From Leguminivora glycinivorella (lineage: Eukaryota; Arthropoda; Insecta; Lepidoptera; Tortricidae), in NCBI RefSeq assembly GCF_023078275.1, contig NC_062991.1, forward strand, positions 3,968,001-4,032,000: 64,000 nt of DNA, written 5' to 3'. The stretch's first letter is position 1; every line of letters begins with the position of its first letter. The notes beneath the pieces were generated by a model, which worked only from the letters and a program-made list of their open reading frames with translations, searched no databases and was not told where the DNA came from. Positions 9,301-20,160 of this stretch are shown piece by piece. A program made the translations under genes and the position numbers.

Positions 9301-12300
9301 TTTTCATCCCTCAGTTACATGTATGGGGGGCCCCACCCCCAATTCTTTTTTTTTTACTATTTAGTGTCATAATTTTGTAGCGGTTCATACAACACATATT
9401 CCCATCAAATTTCATCACTGTAGTACTTATAGTTTCCGAGTAAATCGGCTGTGACAGACGGACAGACGGACAGACGGACAGACGGACAGACGGACATGAC
9501 GAAACTATAAGGGTTCCGTTTTTGCCATTTTGGCTACGGAACCCTAAAAACCGTAAAACTCTAATAGTTATTTGTTATACAAGGGGGCAAAGTTGTATTT
9601 TAACGCCGAGTGTGGAATTGAAAAACGAGCAAGTGAAAGGATTCTATAGTTGAACCACGAGCGAAGCGAGTGGTTCGAGAATAGAATCCTGAACTTGCGA
9701 GTTTTTTAACACACGAGAAGTTAAATACATTTGCACCCGAGTGTAACATAAAACTTTTCCCCTCACTATAGCGAGGAAACTACAACGCAAAATATGCGTT
9801 TATCACTGCTTCCAGTAGTTCCACAGGTGGTAAATCATTTTATTACTAGATTCACCTAGTTTTATCAACTTTAAAGCAGTTAATTTGACTTTATTCAAGG
9901 TCAAATTACTTTACCCACTAGTGGATAAAATGCGTTTTTACCCGCTGGTGTTAAAGGACAAAACACGTGTTTCCGAGCTAGTGAGGGGAAAAATCCTTTA
10001 AGGTTCGATCTGGGATGACGTATCAGGGTTGCATTTTTGTCACACCGCTTGCGTCACTTTCACACTTGCATACCTAACTTGTTAGAGATGTACTGACAAA
10101 TGATTGACAGCCATTCATCCAAGATCTGCGACCAGCATTTTTTTAACTGTATAAAAAAGTCACTATTATAATGCACTCGCCTAGAAAGCGAGTCGCAGAC
10201 CCTTGGCCGGAGTGGACGCTTGGAGTGGAGCGTTCGTTGGCGAGAGTACGTCCACCCTTTGCAGCGTCGACTCAGGACACTTGTATGAGATGAGCTGCAA
10301 TTGTTTGACATACACCACGCTCGCCCCCCCGCTGCACCTCCAATATGAGCGTGACCTCAGGCCTTACGCTTATAGATTATCAGACGTAGATGTCCTTTTT
10401 TAGTAGCCTTTACAGCGTCATTGACATTGAAATGCCAAGGTCCTTATTAAATACCCTACATCTGGAAAAACCACTTTGCAGACATAGGTCCTCTTTTTAG
10501 TCTAGAAACTTATTTTAACACTTAGACAGGCTTGCAAAAGGAAACAGATCTACAACTTAATGGTAATGATTTCTTTCAACTCTTTAGGCCTTCAACTTGA
10601 AATAAAGTTCGTTTACATTGAAATGAACACCCACTTAATTTATGTAATTACGTAGCTATTTAAATTAATTACGTACTTTACAATTTTACTTAGCTTTTTT
10701 TCAGTGATTCAAGACAGATTATTTTTTTAAACGACTTCTTTTTAAGAATACTTACTTGTAATGAGAACGGATACAATTTGCTTCAGAATCTAAATTTTCC
10801 ACAAACAGAAAACTTTGTAATATAGTTAAAATCAACCGGGGTATTTGCGTCTGGTGGCTTAGATGCGTCTTTTGGAGATATCTTCTAAACGGAACATTCT
10901 AAAAGAACTATTGCAAGCATCTAATAAGCATATTATAGTCCTAATATATTCCGTTCAGTAGGCCTAGCACATGATTGCCGCGGGAGTATGTCGCCGCGAG
11001 ATAGATCACACGTCTCCTTCTAACTGTATTAATGACATAAGGACGGGTAGTCTATCTCGCGGCGACATACTCCCGCGGCAATCATGTGCTAGGCCTACTG
11101 AAATATCTTCAAAAGACCCATTTACTCCACCAGACGCAAATAACCCGGTTGACTTTACTTCTCACTACGTAACTAACCATACCAGACTACCTTTCTTTTT
11201 AAAATATTTCAAGATATCAATTACCATATACTTACTAAAATTTTCTTTCCTTATTTCAGCTGCAATGGCCGCACTCCCAATGGCGCCCGGCTGTCTAATC
11301 TCAGGCTGGATGATGGAGAAATTCGGCCGTCGCACCTCCCAGTACATCATCTGCGGCCCTCTCCTCCTCGGCTGGATCCTCATCGCCTCGGCCTCCAACC
11401 TCTCTCTCCTGTTAGCTGGAAGATTCCTCACTGGAATTTGTGTTGGACTCTGCGGCCCACTCAGCCCTGTCTACATAGGAGAAACTACTGAACCTAAATA
11501 CAGAGGCTTTTTCCTTGCTGGTGTCTCCCTTGCCATTGCTGTTGGATTGATAGCGGCACATGTCTTAGGAACTTTCCTGACTTGGCAATGGACAGCTAAC
11601 ATATGCTGCTTATTCCCTATCCTGGCAGTTCTACTTCTAACTTTAATCCCCGAGAGCCCTACATGGCTGATCTCTAAGGGAAGAATAGAAGAGGGTGTGA
11701 AGGCTTATGGTTGGCTTAGAGGTCATAGTGAAGAAGCCAATGCTGAACTTAGAGGGATTTTAGAGAAACAAAAAGCAGCGGATTCAGAGCCAGCTATGAA
11801 TTGGAAAGAGAAGCTAATAGCGCTGAAAAGCCCGGAGCTGTTGAAGCCATTGTTCATAATGGTGTTTTTCTTCATAGTTTGTCAATTGTCCGGGGTTAAC
11901 GCCGTTGCGTTCTATTCTATAGATATTATGGAGAAAGCAGTTGGTTCTGGCATGGATCATTATGTTGCTATGCTGGTGATAGATATAGTTAGAGTAATCA
12001 TGTCTGTGATCGCCTGCGTGGCTTGCCGCCGCTTCGGCAGACGGCCATTGTGTTTTATCAGTGGTATACTGACCGCTATATCAATGATCGGTTTATCTAT
12101 GTACTTATTTGCGACTGAAGGTTCGGAGACCAAGATGTCTTGGATTCCTTTATCTTGTCTGATGATTTATATCTGTGCGATATCTATCGGCTTGGTACCT
12201 TTACCATGGATTATGTGTGGGGAGGTGTTCCCTACTAAAGTTCGAGGTTTGGGATCTGGGATTAGTTCAGCGACAACTTTCACCGCTTTCTTCGCTGTGG

Positions 12301-12482
12301 TGAAGACTGCTCCAGGAATGATGCACAATTTAGGAGAAGTTATTACTTTCTTATGCTATGGTGCTGTAGCATTAGTCGGCACTGGAGTTCTTTACTTTAT
12401 TCTCCCGGAAACAAAAGGGAAGAGTTTGCAAGAAATTGAAGAAGAATTCAAATATGGCAAGAAAAGTGTTCACAAAATATGA
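6029..12482 (+). CDS. Gene 1: Tret1-like facilitated sugar transporter
   Basis: Join of 6029-6385, 7069-7204 and 11260-12482 (1716 nt, 571 aa). Family knowledge: Tret1-like SLC2/MFS carriers move trehalose or other sugars across the plasma membrane by facilitated diffusion. Visible signatures: TM1 ending GYSAILLPQL; the SWI motif at the exon 2/3 junction; EKFGRR (184-189); GRFLTG, then a VYIGE...KYRG loop; PESPTWL (295-301); CQLSGVNAV (372-380) in TM7; a second GRR; PLPW (478-481), then GEVFPTKVRG; and PETKGK (547-552) near the C-terminus. About 12 membrane helices follow residue 119. Odd: residues 1-119 form a long hydrophilic, Glu/Asp/Lys-rich tail, whereas genes 2 and 3 have 13 and 10 residues there. 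Frames, splice phases (0, then 1) and the stop all agree. The exact substrate is not readable. Confidence 0.92.
6742..7035 (+). mobile_element. SINE-like interspersed element in gene 1 intron 1
   Basis: The segment starts TAGTGTTGTGTTCCTGCCGG and ends GCTTGTTTGCCACCGACGTA. A second copy of the same sequence, with small indels, lies at 42270-42586. It fills nearly half of intron 1 and ends some 35 bp before the exon 2 acceptor. Confidence 0.75.
7069..7204 (+). CDS. Gene 1 coding exon 2
   Basis: 136 nt between an AATTTCAG acceptor and a GTTAGT donor, leaving phase 1. It encodes TM1 (TIAASASILITFISG, then GYSAILLPQL) and a TQSWI end. Gene 2's exon 2 is also exactly 136 nt with the same phase. 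Confidence 0.92.
7650..7900 (+). mobile_element. Degenerate family B-related MITE
   Basis: CGATAATATCGTAATCGCAG and GTGACAGAGCCAGACTGCG match the family B core, and CGTCAACAATTGTCACTTG at the right matches the related copies near 23630 and 52820. A T-run with an unrelated segment interrupts it at about 7760-7865. Confidence 0.5.
8019..8174 (-). mobile_element. MITE family B, copy 2
   Basis: Same element as at 4405-4558 in reverse orientation: GCCGTAGCCGAATGACATTT on the left, GCCATTCGGTTACGCACC on the right. Confidence 0.85.
8274..8418. mobile_element. MITE family C, intact copy
   Basis: The inverted termini read GAGAGTGTGTTTAGTAAAAC plus GTCCCACTTTGTCGG on the left, and CGACAAAGTGGGACGTTTTC plus CAAACTCACATAT on the right. 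The centre has AAAGCGGCTTTATATG. Confidence 0.8.
8428..8520 (+). mobile_element. Truncated SINE 3' part
   Basis: CAACACAAGCCTTCTTGAGC followed by GGGACTGTCAATTTGTGTAG is the plus-strand equivalent of the tail of the SINE at 41821-42010. The tRNA-like head is absent. Confidence 0.6.
8941..9550 (+). mobile_element. Interspersed element, older relative of family G
   Basis: It begins AAAACCGGCCAAGTGCGAGT, contains five GACGGACA units at about 9455-9495, and ends in GGCTACGGAACCCTAAAAA. The order (CCGGCCAAG start, A/T-rich body, GACGGACA run, GAAACTATAAGGGTTCC, CTACGGAACCC end) is that of the copies at 17.2-18.9, 57.0 and 59.6 kb, but most of the body differs. Confidence 0.7.
9587..9750. mobile_element. 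Palindromic element (CGAGCGAAGCGAG core)
   Basis: An inverted pair, AGGATTCTATAGTTGAACCA and TGGTTCGAGAATAGAATCCT, is centred on the hairpin CGAGCGAAGCGAG. The right side is interrupted by the CCCCTCACTA element. Confidence 0.6.
9755..9993. mobile_element. MITE with CCCCTCACTA ends
   Basis: TTTTCCCCTCACTATAGC on the left and GCTAGTGAGGGGAAAAA on the right are inverted termini around about 240 bp of AT-rich sequence with short internal repeats (ACCCACTAGTGGATAAAAT). Confidence 0.65.
10827..11160. repeat. Large imperfect inverted repeat with perfect 50-bp core
   Basis: 10956-11005 and 11051-11100 are exact reverse complements over 50 bp, with a 45-nt loop. Outside this the symmetry continues: 10827-10890 pairs imperfectly with 11101-11160 (both contain TTTGCGTCTGGTGG or its complement). 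A ~65-bp block (10891-10955) is present only on the left, and it is itself bounded by AACGGAAC and TTCCGTT. The structure ends 100 bp before the exon 3 acceptor. Translating it extends the exon 3 frame upstream to 10971, but that part is intron. Confidence 0.9.
11260..12482 (+). CDS. Gene 1 coding exon 3
   Basis: It starts after a TTATTTCAG acceptor in phase 1 and carries helices TM2-TM12 and the stop. The ATG at 10971 upstream in the same frame is not the start, because exon 2 supplies TM1 in the right phase. There is no intron at the position of gene 2 intron 3. Confidence 0.95.
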
Positions 12483-12685
12483 ATTAGGTAATAGTAATAT
12501 AAGACTCTTTATAATACTTTTACGCTAAAAGCGACAGTGTTTATCTGTGATACTTAAGTAGTCAATATTAAAATTATGATATTTTTAATTGTTTGTTTTT
12601 CCTCTATTAATTAATCATTAAGGTTAAGAAATATGTTTTCTGAGTAGTTATAAAACACTTATAAAACTACAAGGAAAATAACTTG

Positions 12686-12691
12686 AATAAA
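12686..12691 (+). promoter_or_regulatory. Probable poly(A) signal of gene 1
   Basis: AATAAA lies about 200 bp after the stop. A second, weaker candidate (ATAATAAAG) lies some 20 bp on. Confidence 0.55.
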
Positions 12692-12868
12692 TGTCTAAAG
12701 GATATAATAAAGTGATAGTGGTGGCGGTACTGAGCAATATTATCAGTGTAAACTTTTTTTATATATATATGTTATGGACCAAGTGATTAATAAGGGCATT
12801 ATGTATAATGCCCGGGCATTATGAATAATGCCTAGCTGTATTGGGCAAAGTGATTAATCATTGTCTAG

Positions 12869-13215
12869 ACGCCATTTTTTATCACATTGCCCGGTCATTA
12901 TGATAATGCTACGTGATCGTTGGGCAAATTGATAATAAGTTTAACAAGTTTGCATGAACGCCATTTTTTATCACATTGCCCGGGCATTATGATACTGCTA
13001 CGTAATCGTTGGGCAATTTGATAATAAGTTTAACAGGTTTTTCTGAACGCCATTTTTTATCACATTGCCCGGGCATTATGATACTGCTACGTGATTGTTG
13101 GGCAATCTGATAATAAGTTTAACTAGTTTGCATGAACGCCATTTTTATCACATTGCCCGGACATTATGGTACTGCTACGTGATTGTTGGGCAATTTGATA
13201 ATAAGTTTAATAAGT
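12869..13215. repeat. 89-bp tandem repeats, ~4 units
   Basis: The start motif GCCATTTTTTATCACATTGC recurs at 12871, 12960, 13049 and 13138, a constant 89-bp period. Each unit contains CCCGGGCATTATGATA and GTTGGGCAATTTGATAATAA. Confidence 0.9.
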
Positions 13216-14699
13216 ATACTGGGTGTTTCCTAACAAATAATGAAATGTAAATTGCGCTTTCTTGAATAAGCATACTTTTTAACCGCCGCCCTTAAAACTC
13301 AAGGAAGGTGGTTCTCAACTTGTTTTTTTTTTTTTATATTTGTTCCACGATATCTCCGCCGTTACTGGACCGATTTAGACATTTTTTTTATTGAATGTAT
13401 ATGCATACAGATTGGTCTCATTTCTGATGATGGATCCTGGAGAAATCGAGGGAACTCCTCAAATCTGAAAGGCATACATATAGTGATTTTTATGTTTTTA
13501 AAGGAACAGCATGCATTTACGTACGCATTCTGCAGAGCTAGTTCATCATCTAAGTTTATTAACAATTGCTTTTTGACACCTAAAGTGCTATTTATCCCTC
13601 TCCTAGCGAAAAAGGGACACTTGGTCATACCTACTAAACAAACTAGGCGTTTCACTATCTTTGCCATGCGTGAAAGGACACTTATGATAGCGCTTACCAG
13701 TAGCTCTGCCTTATGGCTCTCGCCCTCCCCCGACATCATATATGTCTCACTAAGGCTCGAAGCGAGCTCTGATCTGCGGCCTATGTCGGACTTGTCGTTT
13801 AACTCTAAATCATTGATTATAAGTCCTATCTTAGCCATCCTTGACATCGAGAGGTCCTACGGCATTGCAGGCGGCTCGCGACGGTGTCCTTTGTAGTTTG
13901 ATATGAAACTGCATACGGTCTCTTGAACAGATCGGCACGAAAGTCTGCTGAAGCTGCGCCAATCCATCTATTAGCTTTGCTACATGTTTTATTATTACTC
14001 TGCCCAACAGAGGACGGGCATTATGTATAATTCCCGGGCGAAATTGAGCTATTCGGTATGTTATTATCACTTTGCCCAACAGAGGATCGGCATTATGTAT
14101 AATGCCCGGGCAAAATTCAGCTATTCGGTGTGTCTTTTGCATATCTCTGGATCGTGGACATGCGTGGACCTTTGGGAGGCATGCGTGGGGGCCAAAGCCA
14201 ACAGCACAGAGGCCTTTTAAGACATTTTAATCTAAAGGCAAGGGATACACGTAGCGGATACCACCCCGAGTGCACAATATGATATGATACAACCGTAGAT
14301 GGTCCCCGCCAGGTGCAAAGACTATTGCAGTGCAGCACTTTTGTGCTACAATGGGAGCTAAAGTCATGGGTTATTGTTTTATAAGTTGGATGAACTGGAT
14401 AGAGGGCTATGGGAGGAAACTATCGGGCACCTGACAATAAAGTCTCACCATTGTAAAAGACAGGCGGTGACTTGCCAACTCATTGAGTGGGCCCTGCAAA
14501 ACGGCCGCACACACGGTGCGACAACAGTGCAACACTTAAAAGAGTGGCTGAAAGGTTGTCGAGAGGTGAGACTGCGGTAGCCAGATTCCGGTGATCCGTT
14601 CAGCAGGCCGCCGACGTTATGACACTTTCCCATTTATAATATTAGTATGGATTCTCATATTGTGTAATTTTCTTTGTGTAAATAAAATAAAAAATCTCT

Positions 14700-15075
14700 A
14701 TTCTTGGGCAAAATTCAGTTATTTGGTGTGTTATTATTACTTTGCCCAACAGAGGATGGGCACTATGTATAATGCCCGGGCAAAATTCAGCTATTCGGTA
14801 CGTTATTATCACTTTGCCCAACAGAGGATGGGCATTATGTATAATGCCCGGGCAAAATTCAGCTATTCGGTGTGGTATTATTACTTTGCCCAACAGAGGA
14901 TGGGCATTATGTATAATGCCCGGGCAAAATTCAGCTATTCGATATGTTATTATCACTTTGCCCAACAGAGGATGGGCATTATGTATAATGCCCGGGAAAA
15001 ATTCAGCTATTCGATGTGTTATTATTACTTTGCCCAACAGAAGATGGGCATTATGTATAATGCCCGGGCAATTTA
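14700..15075. repeat. 72-bp tandem repeats, ~5 units
   Basis: Units step by 72 bp (GGCAAAATTC at 14779, 14851, 14923). Each contains TTTGCCCAACAGAGGATGGG and the 20-bp palindrome GGGCATTATGTATAATGCCC. As 72 is divisible by 3, long frames appear on both strands; they are not genes. Confidence 0.92.
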
Positions 15076-15349
15076 ATTATTTGAATAGTTATTATCAAAC
15101 TGCCCACTCACAATGGGCATTATTCATAATGCCCGGGCATTATGTATAGTGCCCGATTTATCACTTGGTCCATAACATATATACTCCAAAGAAGACTGGC
15201 CATGATCCCATGATAACGAGACACTGACATTTTTGACGTACCTAATGACAGTAAGTAGTATTTATATTTAGTAGATAATAAATTTATTACCGCGTAGGAA
15301 ATAAGTAACTTGTCTACAATATCATTTTGCATTTTGCATTTTGAATGCC

Positions 15350-15575
15350 ATGTCACAGTATAATAAAGAGTACTATCGTACAGTATGGCCACTCCCGCTC
15401 CCCGCTGAAAGTGCCGCCCACCCCCTGTCGGTTACCTGACAGTTACCGCCTGTCAAAAACGCGAACAATCGACCTGTCATATCTCACTCATACAAGCATG
15501 GTACGCGTTCACCTACACAAGTTTAGAATGTGTGCTAGGAACGCGCCTCTTTCATATATTTGATCGCCAGTGTCC
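15350..15575 (+). mobile_element. Interspersed family Q, copy 1
   Basis: CAGTATGGCCACTCCCGCTC and ACGCGCCTCTTTCATATATT mark a ~225-bp element. Other copies lie at 16284-16383 (left part only), 22888-23025 (right part only) and 58452-58685 (inverted, full). Its class is unknown. Confidence 0.7.
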
Positions 15576-16930
15576 GAGATGTGGCCATGTGATGTGACCA
15601 TGTGAAAATAATGTACTTAATCCGCTTTATCTAACAAGTATAATGCATGAGTCTGTGAATGAATATTGGATACCGCTGATATTTGGACCTCATTTTGACG
15701 AGGATGATCTAAATCTTATCATGTGCTCCTGTTGTAGATTAGATGATGATTAAGTAGTTATGTGAGTAAGTATTTTTTTAACCCTATGACCGCCAAGAAT
15801 GCCTTAAGACGCTGACAGCACCCAATGGCCTTGACGCTAGTGTACACTGTCTAATCGTATGGGAGTAAGTGAGAGCGCGATGTCACTAAAAAAGGGCGGA
15901 TAGGTACGAAAAGTGCGGAAAAATATTAAAATAAAATAGAAAGATGCATTATTTGTACAAAATGTTTCGATAGTGTTTTAGATATGTATATACTTGTTAT
16001 TATAATATTAACTAAAGACAACTAAGTGAATAATTGAACGACACACAACCGTTTAATGACGAACTCGATACCAATCTTTGCAATTTTTTTCTATCGAGTC
16101 GATTTCATTAAATCGTGTATCGAGTACGGTTTTTTTTTTTAATATAATGAATAATAACATATAATTTACTTGCCTTACTAAGACTAATAGTTTGTCTTAA
16201 AAAACTGCGCAAGTAACATCAATTTTACGCAATTGGGTGTTGTCAGCCCCTTAAGGCGTCGTGTGCTGTTGTGCCCACGACGCCAGCACAATATAATAAA
16301 GAGCACCTACTATCGTACAGTATGGCCACTCCCGCTCCCCGTTAAAAGTGCCCCCCACTCGCTCTCGGTTACCTCACAGTTAGTGGAGTAAAAGTAAGGT
16401 ACCCTGGACATAATTCAATAACTCGTCCTTTTTGATATTTTATTGGGTATTATTATTAAGCATCAAATAGTAATTATGTACATAGATAAAAAAAAAGACG
16501 ATCGTATTCATATCTTATAAAAATCATGAGATAAAGTACATTATCCCACTTTTCGCTAACAGCAAAATAGTTAACCGAAAACTTTGTTAGATTAACTTTG
16601 TGGTGCACTCAGATGCGATCAGTTATTAGCGATATTACACAGAAAATAAATCTGATTGTGTACTTTTTTTTACCGTTTTCATTTAATGTGAATATCTAGG
16701 TAGGTAAAAATGGTGACCATGATATATATATCAATTTGCATTGTATTAAGTATATATAGACATTTAACACCGATCTTAAACATATATTTTTAACGCTTAA
16801 ATAAACATGAATTTCTCAGTAGGTATAAATTGTAACTGAGATTTTTTTGCTTAAGACCAGGTTTTTGTGTACTATAATCATGATTTTATCAAAATTAATA
16901 CTGTTTAGGTCGCGCTTAAGAAACTGTAAA
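15576..16930. other. AT-rich intergenic sequence
   Basis: The only recognisable item is a partial family Q copy at 16284-16383. Elsewhere the sequence is AT-rich with no long frame, RNA gene or repeat structure I can support. Confidence 0.5.
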
Positions 16931-17209
16931 TGTCAGTAATTTAAAAGGGTGCAAAGTTGTCGTAGAGCGGCTGTCGCGGGGCGGGGGGAGCGCGCGGGGC
17001 GCGGGCCTGGGAGAGCGCGCCGCGCACCGGCCGCGTCACCGCGGCGGATCGGTTAATAGGTTAGGGACGTAAGGTACCGGCCACACCAGAGCGTCGCGTG
17101 TCTCGGGGCGCGGACGGACGTCCGCGCCACATCTCGGGGTTATACCCGTTCGATTAAAAAAATAATTTGAAAATCGGTCCACGATTCTCGGAGATATCGA
17201 GTAACAAAA

Positions 17210-18891
17210 AAACCGGCCAAGAGCGTGTCGGTCCACGCTCAGTGTAGGGTTCCGTAGTTTATCGTATTTTTCTCAAAACAATTTTCCTAGAAAGTCTTTA
17301 TAAAGTTCTACTTTTTTGATCTTTTTTCATATTTTTTTAAACATAAGGTTCAAAATATAGAGGGGGGGGACGACGCACTTTTTTTTCCTTTAGGAGCGAT
17401 TATTTCCGAAAATATTAATATGATCAAAAACCGGCCAAGAGCGTGTCGGGCCACGCTCAGTGTAGGGTTCCGTAGTTTTCAGTATTTTTCTCAAAAACTA
17501 CTGAACCTATCAAGTTCAAAACAATTTTCCTAGAAAGTCTTTATAAAGTTCTACTTTTGTGATTTTTTTCATATTTTTTAAACATATGGTTCAAAAGTTA
17601 GAGGGGGGGGACGCACTTTTTTTTTTCTTTAGGAGCGATTATTTCCGAAAATATTAATATTATCAAAAAACGATCTTAGTAAACCCTTATTCATTTTTAA
17701 ATACCTATCCAACAATATATCACATGTTGGGGTTAGAATGAAAAAAAATATCAGCCCCCACTTTGCATGTAGGGGGGGTACCCTAGTAAAACATTTTTTT
17801 CCATTTTTTATTTTTGCACTTTGTGGGCGTGATTGATATACATATTGGTACTAAATTTCAGCTTTCTAGTGCTAACGGTTACTGAGATTATCCGCGGACG
17901 GACGGACGGACGGACGGACAGACAGACATGGCGAAACTATAAGGGTTCCTAGTTGACTACGGAACCCTAAAAACGATCTTAGTAAAAGTAAACCCTTATT
18001 CATTTTTAGGGTTCCGTAGTCAACTAGGAACCCTTATAGTTTCGCCATGTCTGTCTGTCCGTCCGTCCGTCCGTCCGTCCGTCCGTCCGTCCGTCCGTCC
18101 GTCCGTCCGTCCGTCCGTCCGTCCGTCCGTCCGTCCGTCCGTCCGTCCGTCCGTCCGCGGATAATCTCAGTAACCGTTAGCACTAGAAAGCTGAAATTTG
18201 GTACCAATATGTATATCAATCACGCCGACAAAGTGCAAAAATAAAAAATGGAAAAAAATGTTTTATTAGGGTACCCCCCCTACATGTAAAGTGGGGGCTG
18301 ATATTTTTTTTCATTCCAACCCCAACGTGTGATATATTGTTGGATAGGTATTTAAAAATGAATAAGGGTTTACTAAGATCATTTTTTGATAATATTAATA
18401 TTTTCGGAAATAATCGCTCCTAAAGGAAAAAAAAGTGCGTCCCCCCTCTAACTTTTGAACCATATGTTTAAAAAATATGAAAAAAATCACAAAAGTAGAA
18501 CTTTATAAAGACTTTCTAGGAAAATTGTTTTGAACTTGATAGGTTCCGTAATTTTTGAGAAAAATACGGACAACTACGGAACCCTACACTGAGCGTGGCC
18601 CGTCACGCTCTTGGCCGGTTTTTTTTAAATACCTATCCAACAATATATCATACGTTGGGGTTGGAATGAAAAAAAAAAAATCAGCCCCCACTTTACATGT
18701 AGGGGGGGTACCCTAATAAAACATTTTTTTCCATTTTTTATTTTTGCACTTTGTTGGCGTGATTGATACATTGGTACCAAATTTCAGCTTTCTAGTGCTT
18801 ACGGTTACTGAGATTATCCGCGGACGGACGGACAGACAGACAGACAGGGGGAAACTATAAGGATTCCTAGTTGACTACGGAACCCTAAAAA
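17210..18891. mobile_element. Nested cluster of interspersed family G
   Basis: At least four copies or part-copies. One is truncated (17210-17428, plus), one fuller (17429-17972, plus), one inverted (18008-18622) and one lacks its head (18623-18891, plus). Landmarks are ACCGGCCAAGAGCGTGTCGG, CTGAACCTATCAAGTTCAAA, a run of G (GAGGGGGGGGACGCAC), TTATCCGCGGACGGACGGAC, and the end CTACGGAACCCTAAAAA. The GGGTTCCGTAGT start and ACTACGGAACCC end are inverted. Further copies are at 57046-57590 and 59566-60122. Confidence 0.85.
18048..18158 (+). repeat. GTCC tetranucleotide microsatellite
   Basis: About 27 GTCC units, expanded from the short GACGGACA segment that other family G copies carry. It gives artificial VRPSVRPS or TDGRTDGR frames on the two strands. 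Confidence 0.97.
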
Positions 18892-19240
18892 ACATTCAGT
18901 CGAATTGAGAACCTCCTACTTTTTTTGAAGTCGGTTAAAAAAACAACCTTTATTGCCGGCCGGCAAACGGCTAACCGATTGAAACAGAAACATAAATGAA
19001 AAGAGAGGGCGAACGGCGACACCTGTGTGTCGGCGATTTCAAAGGTAAGCGCACGTGCACCCGATCTCGCTACCTACGCCCAGGTGCGGGCGCGGCTTTC
19101 GACCTTCGCGCCGTGCAATAGAATTTAATGTCGGCTGCTCGTGTGCGGTCTGTTTGTTTTATAGAGTGGCGGCATTTTCAACATCAAAGGGTGAGCCTAT
19201 TTTGTGCAAAATTCTGTTATATCAATAACTTCTCACGTCA

Positions 19241-19390
19241 CTAGATTACAGTGGCGGGGCGTGAAAATTTTCGTTGGTAAAGCCGGAGGGGTTTTTGGCA
19301 TCTGTTTTGTATGGACTTCTACAGATACTAGAGAATTTTAGGGAACCCGTTGGGAATCGAGTTGTATCGACGCTCCGCCACTGCTAGATT
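19241..19390. mobile_element. 150-bp MITE (CTAG..CAGTGGCGG ends)
   Basis: CTAGATTACAGTGGCGGGGC on the left is matched on the right by GACGCTCCGCCACTGCTAG. Confidence 0.65.
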
Positions 19391-19767
19391 ATCGACTTTG
19401 AATGTCGAGTATATTTATAGTATCATCACTTTATTACAGTGTACGAATTTCGTATGTGTTAAAAATCATTGTTCTAGCTTCATAAACCAGGGAGGAAATA
19501 ATGGAGAGCGTTTATATGTCTTGTTTTGCCTTAATTCAATATCATCACATATTTTTGTTGCTGATAAAATAATACATCCTATATATCAAGGCCTTGTAGC
19601 TCGGCGAAAGAATCGTGATCGCGGAGTGCGCCGGCACTGATTATAATTATTTTGTCCAGTTATTATAATAACCTATACAAAAAGTACCGATAGAATAGGT
19701 ATTCTAATCTATATCTGCATAGAACTATTTAAAACAAACCACAAAAGTTCATAGTTGATCGTTATTG

Positions 19768-19922
19768 GTACAGTCAGCAACTCAGCTGTGAATACAGATA
19801 AAGTGCCAAATATATGTATACACATACCTTAATGTACCAAGTACCAACACTTGTACAGGAAATAAAATACTCTATACATATTTTTGGCACTTTGTCTTGC
19901 CAGCTGTGTTGTTGACTGTACA
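19768..19922. mobile_element. 155-bp MITE (GTACAGTCA ends)
   Basis: Left GTACAGTCAGCAACTCAGCT and right CAGCTGTGTTGTTGACTGTA are inverted. AAAGTGCCAAATATATG and CATATTTTTGGCACTTT extend the pairing inward. Confidence 0.75.
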
Positions 19923-20010
19923 CGATCTAAAAAGGAGCCGAACGGTTATTATAATTACGCGGCGACTTGCGTAGTCGGCGGCCGCGCGATACATAGTGCT
20001 GTCTCTGTTC

Positions 20011-20160
20011 AGGCCCCGTAGCCGAATGCTATTTCTCCGACGCGAAACGAAAACGAAACGCAGTCTGGCTCTGTCGCGCCAATACGCAAGAGCGATAGAG
20101 ATAGATATCTACTAGCGTTTCGTTTCGTGAGCGTTTGTGCCATTCGGCTACGCACCCTGT
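20011..20160 (-). mobile_element. MITE family B, copy 3
   Basis: CCGTAGCCGAATGCTATTTC on the left and GCCATTCGGCTACGCACC on the right, with the CTGTCGCGCCAATACGCAAG core inverted relative to copy 1. Confidence 0.85.

Larger units (their letters stand above)
7205..11259 (+). other. Gene 1 intron 2 (4.06 kb), repeat-rich
   Basis: The intron holds MITE copies (7650-7900 degenerate, 8019-8174, 8274-8418), an old interspersed element (8941-9550), two palindromic elements (9587-9993) and a large hairpin (10827-11160). Between 10000 and 10820 I see no gene; a frame at 10060-10403 is open on both strands but has no recognisable product. Confidence 0.7.
12765..15182. mobile_element. 2.4-kb TIR element with palindrome-bearing repeats
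   Basis: The ends are inverted repeats of about 68 bp starting ATATATGTTATGGACCAAGT; the right arm is at 15113-15182 with a few mismatches. Both arms hold the palindrome GGGCATTATGTATAATGCCC. Inside are two tandem arrays (12869-13215 and 14700-15075), two further 72-bp-type units at 13995-14115, and an unassigned middle (13240-13980, 14140-14690). The 161-residue minus-strand frame at 13362-13847 resembles no transposase I know. It starts about 280 bp after the gene 1 stop. This is most likely a non-autonomous DNA transposon carrying clustered transposase-binding sites. Confidence 0.8.

Noticed and set aside
10971..11259. In-frame upstream extension of the gene 1 last exon, with its own Met
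   Set aside because: It is intron: a good acceptor at 11259 joins exon 2 in phase, TM1 is supplied by exon 2, and the extension is just one arm of the hairpin translated.
13362..13847. 161-codon minus-strand frame in the TIR element as a transposase
   Set aside because: No recognisable catalytic motif or DNA-binding domain, and an overlapping plus-strand frame of similar length; left unassigned.
14591..15149. Overlapping frames on both strands in the 72-bp repeat
   Set aside because: The unit is a multiple of 3 and palindromic, so frames open on both strands by design of the repeat.
18034..18244. Frames of VRPSVRPS or TDGRTDGR
   Set aside because: Produced by the GTCC microsatellite on both strands.
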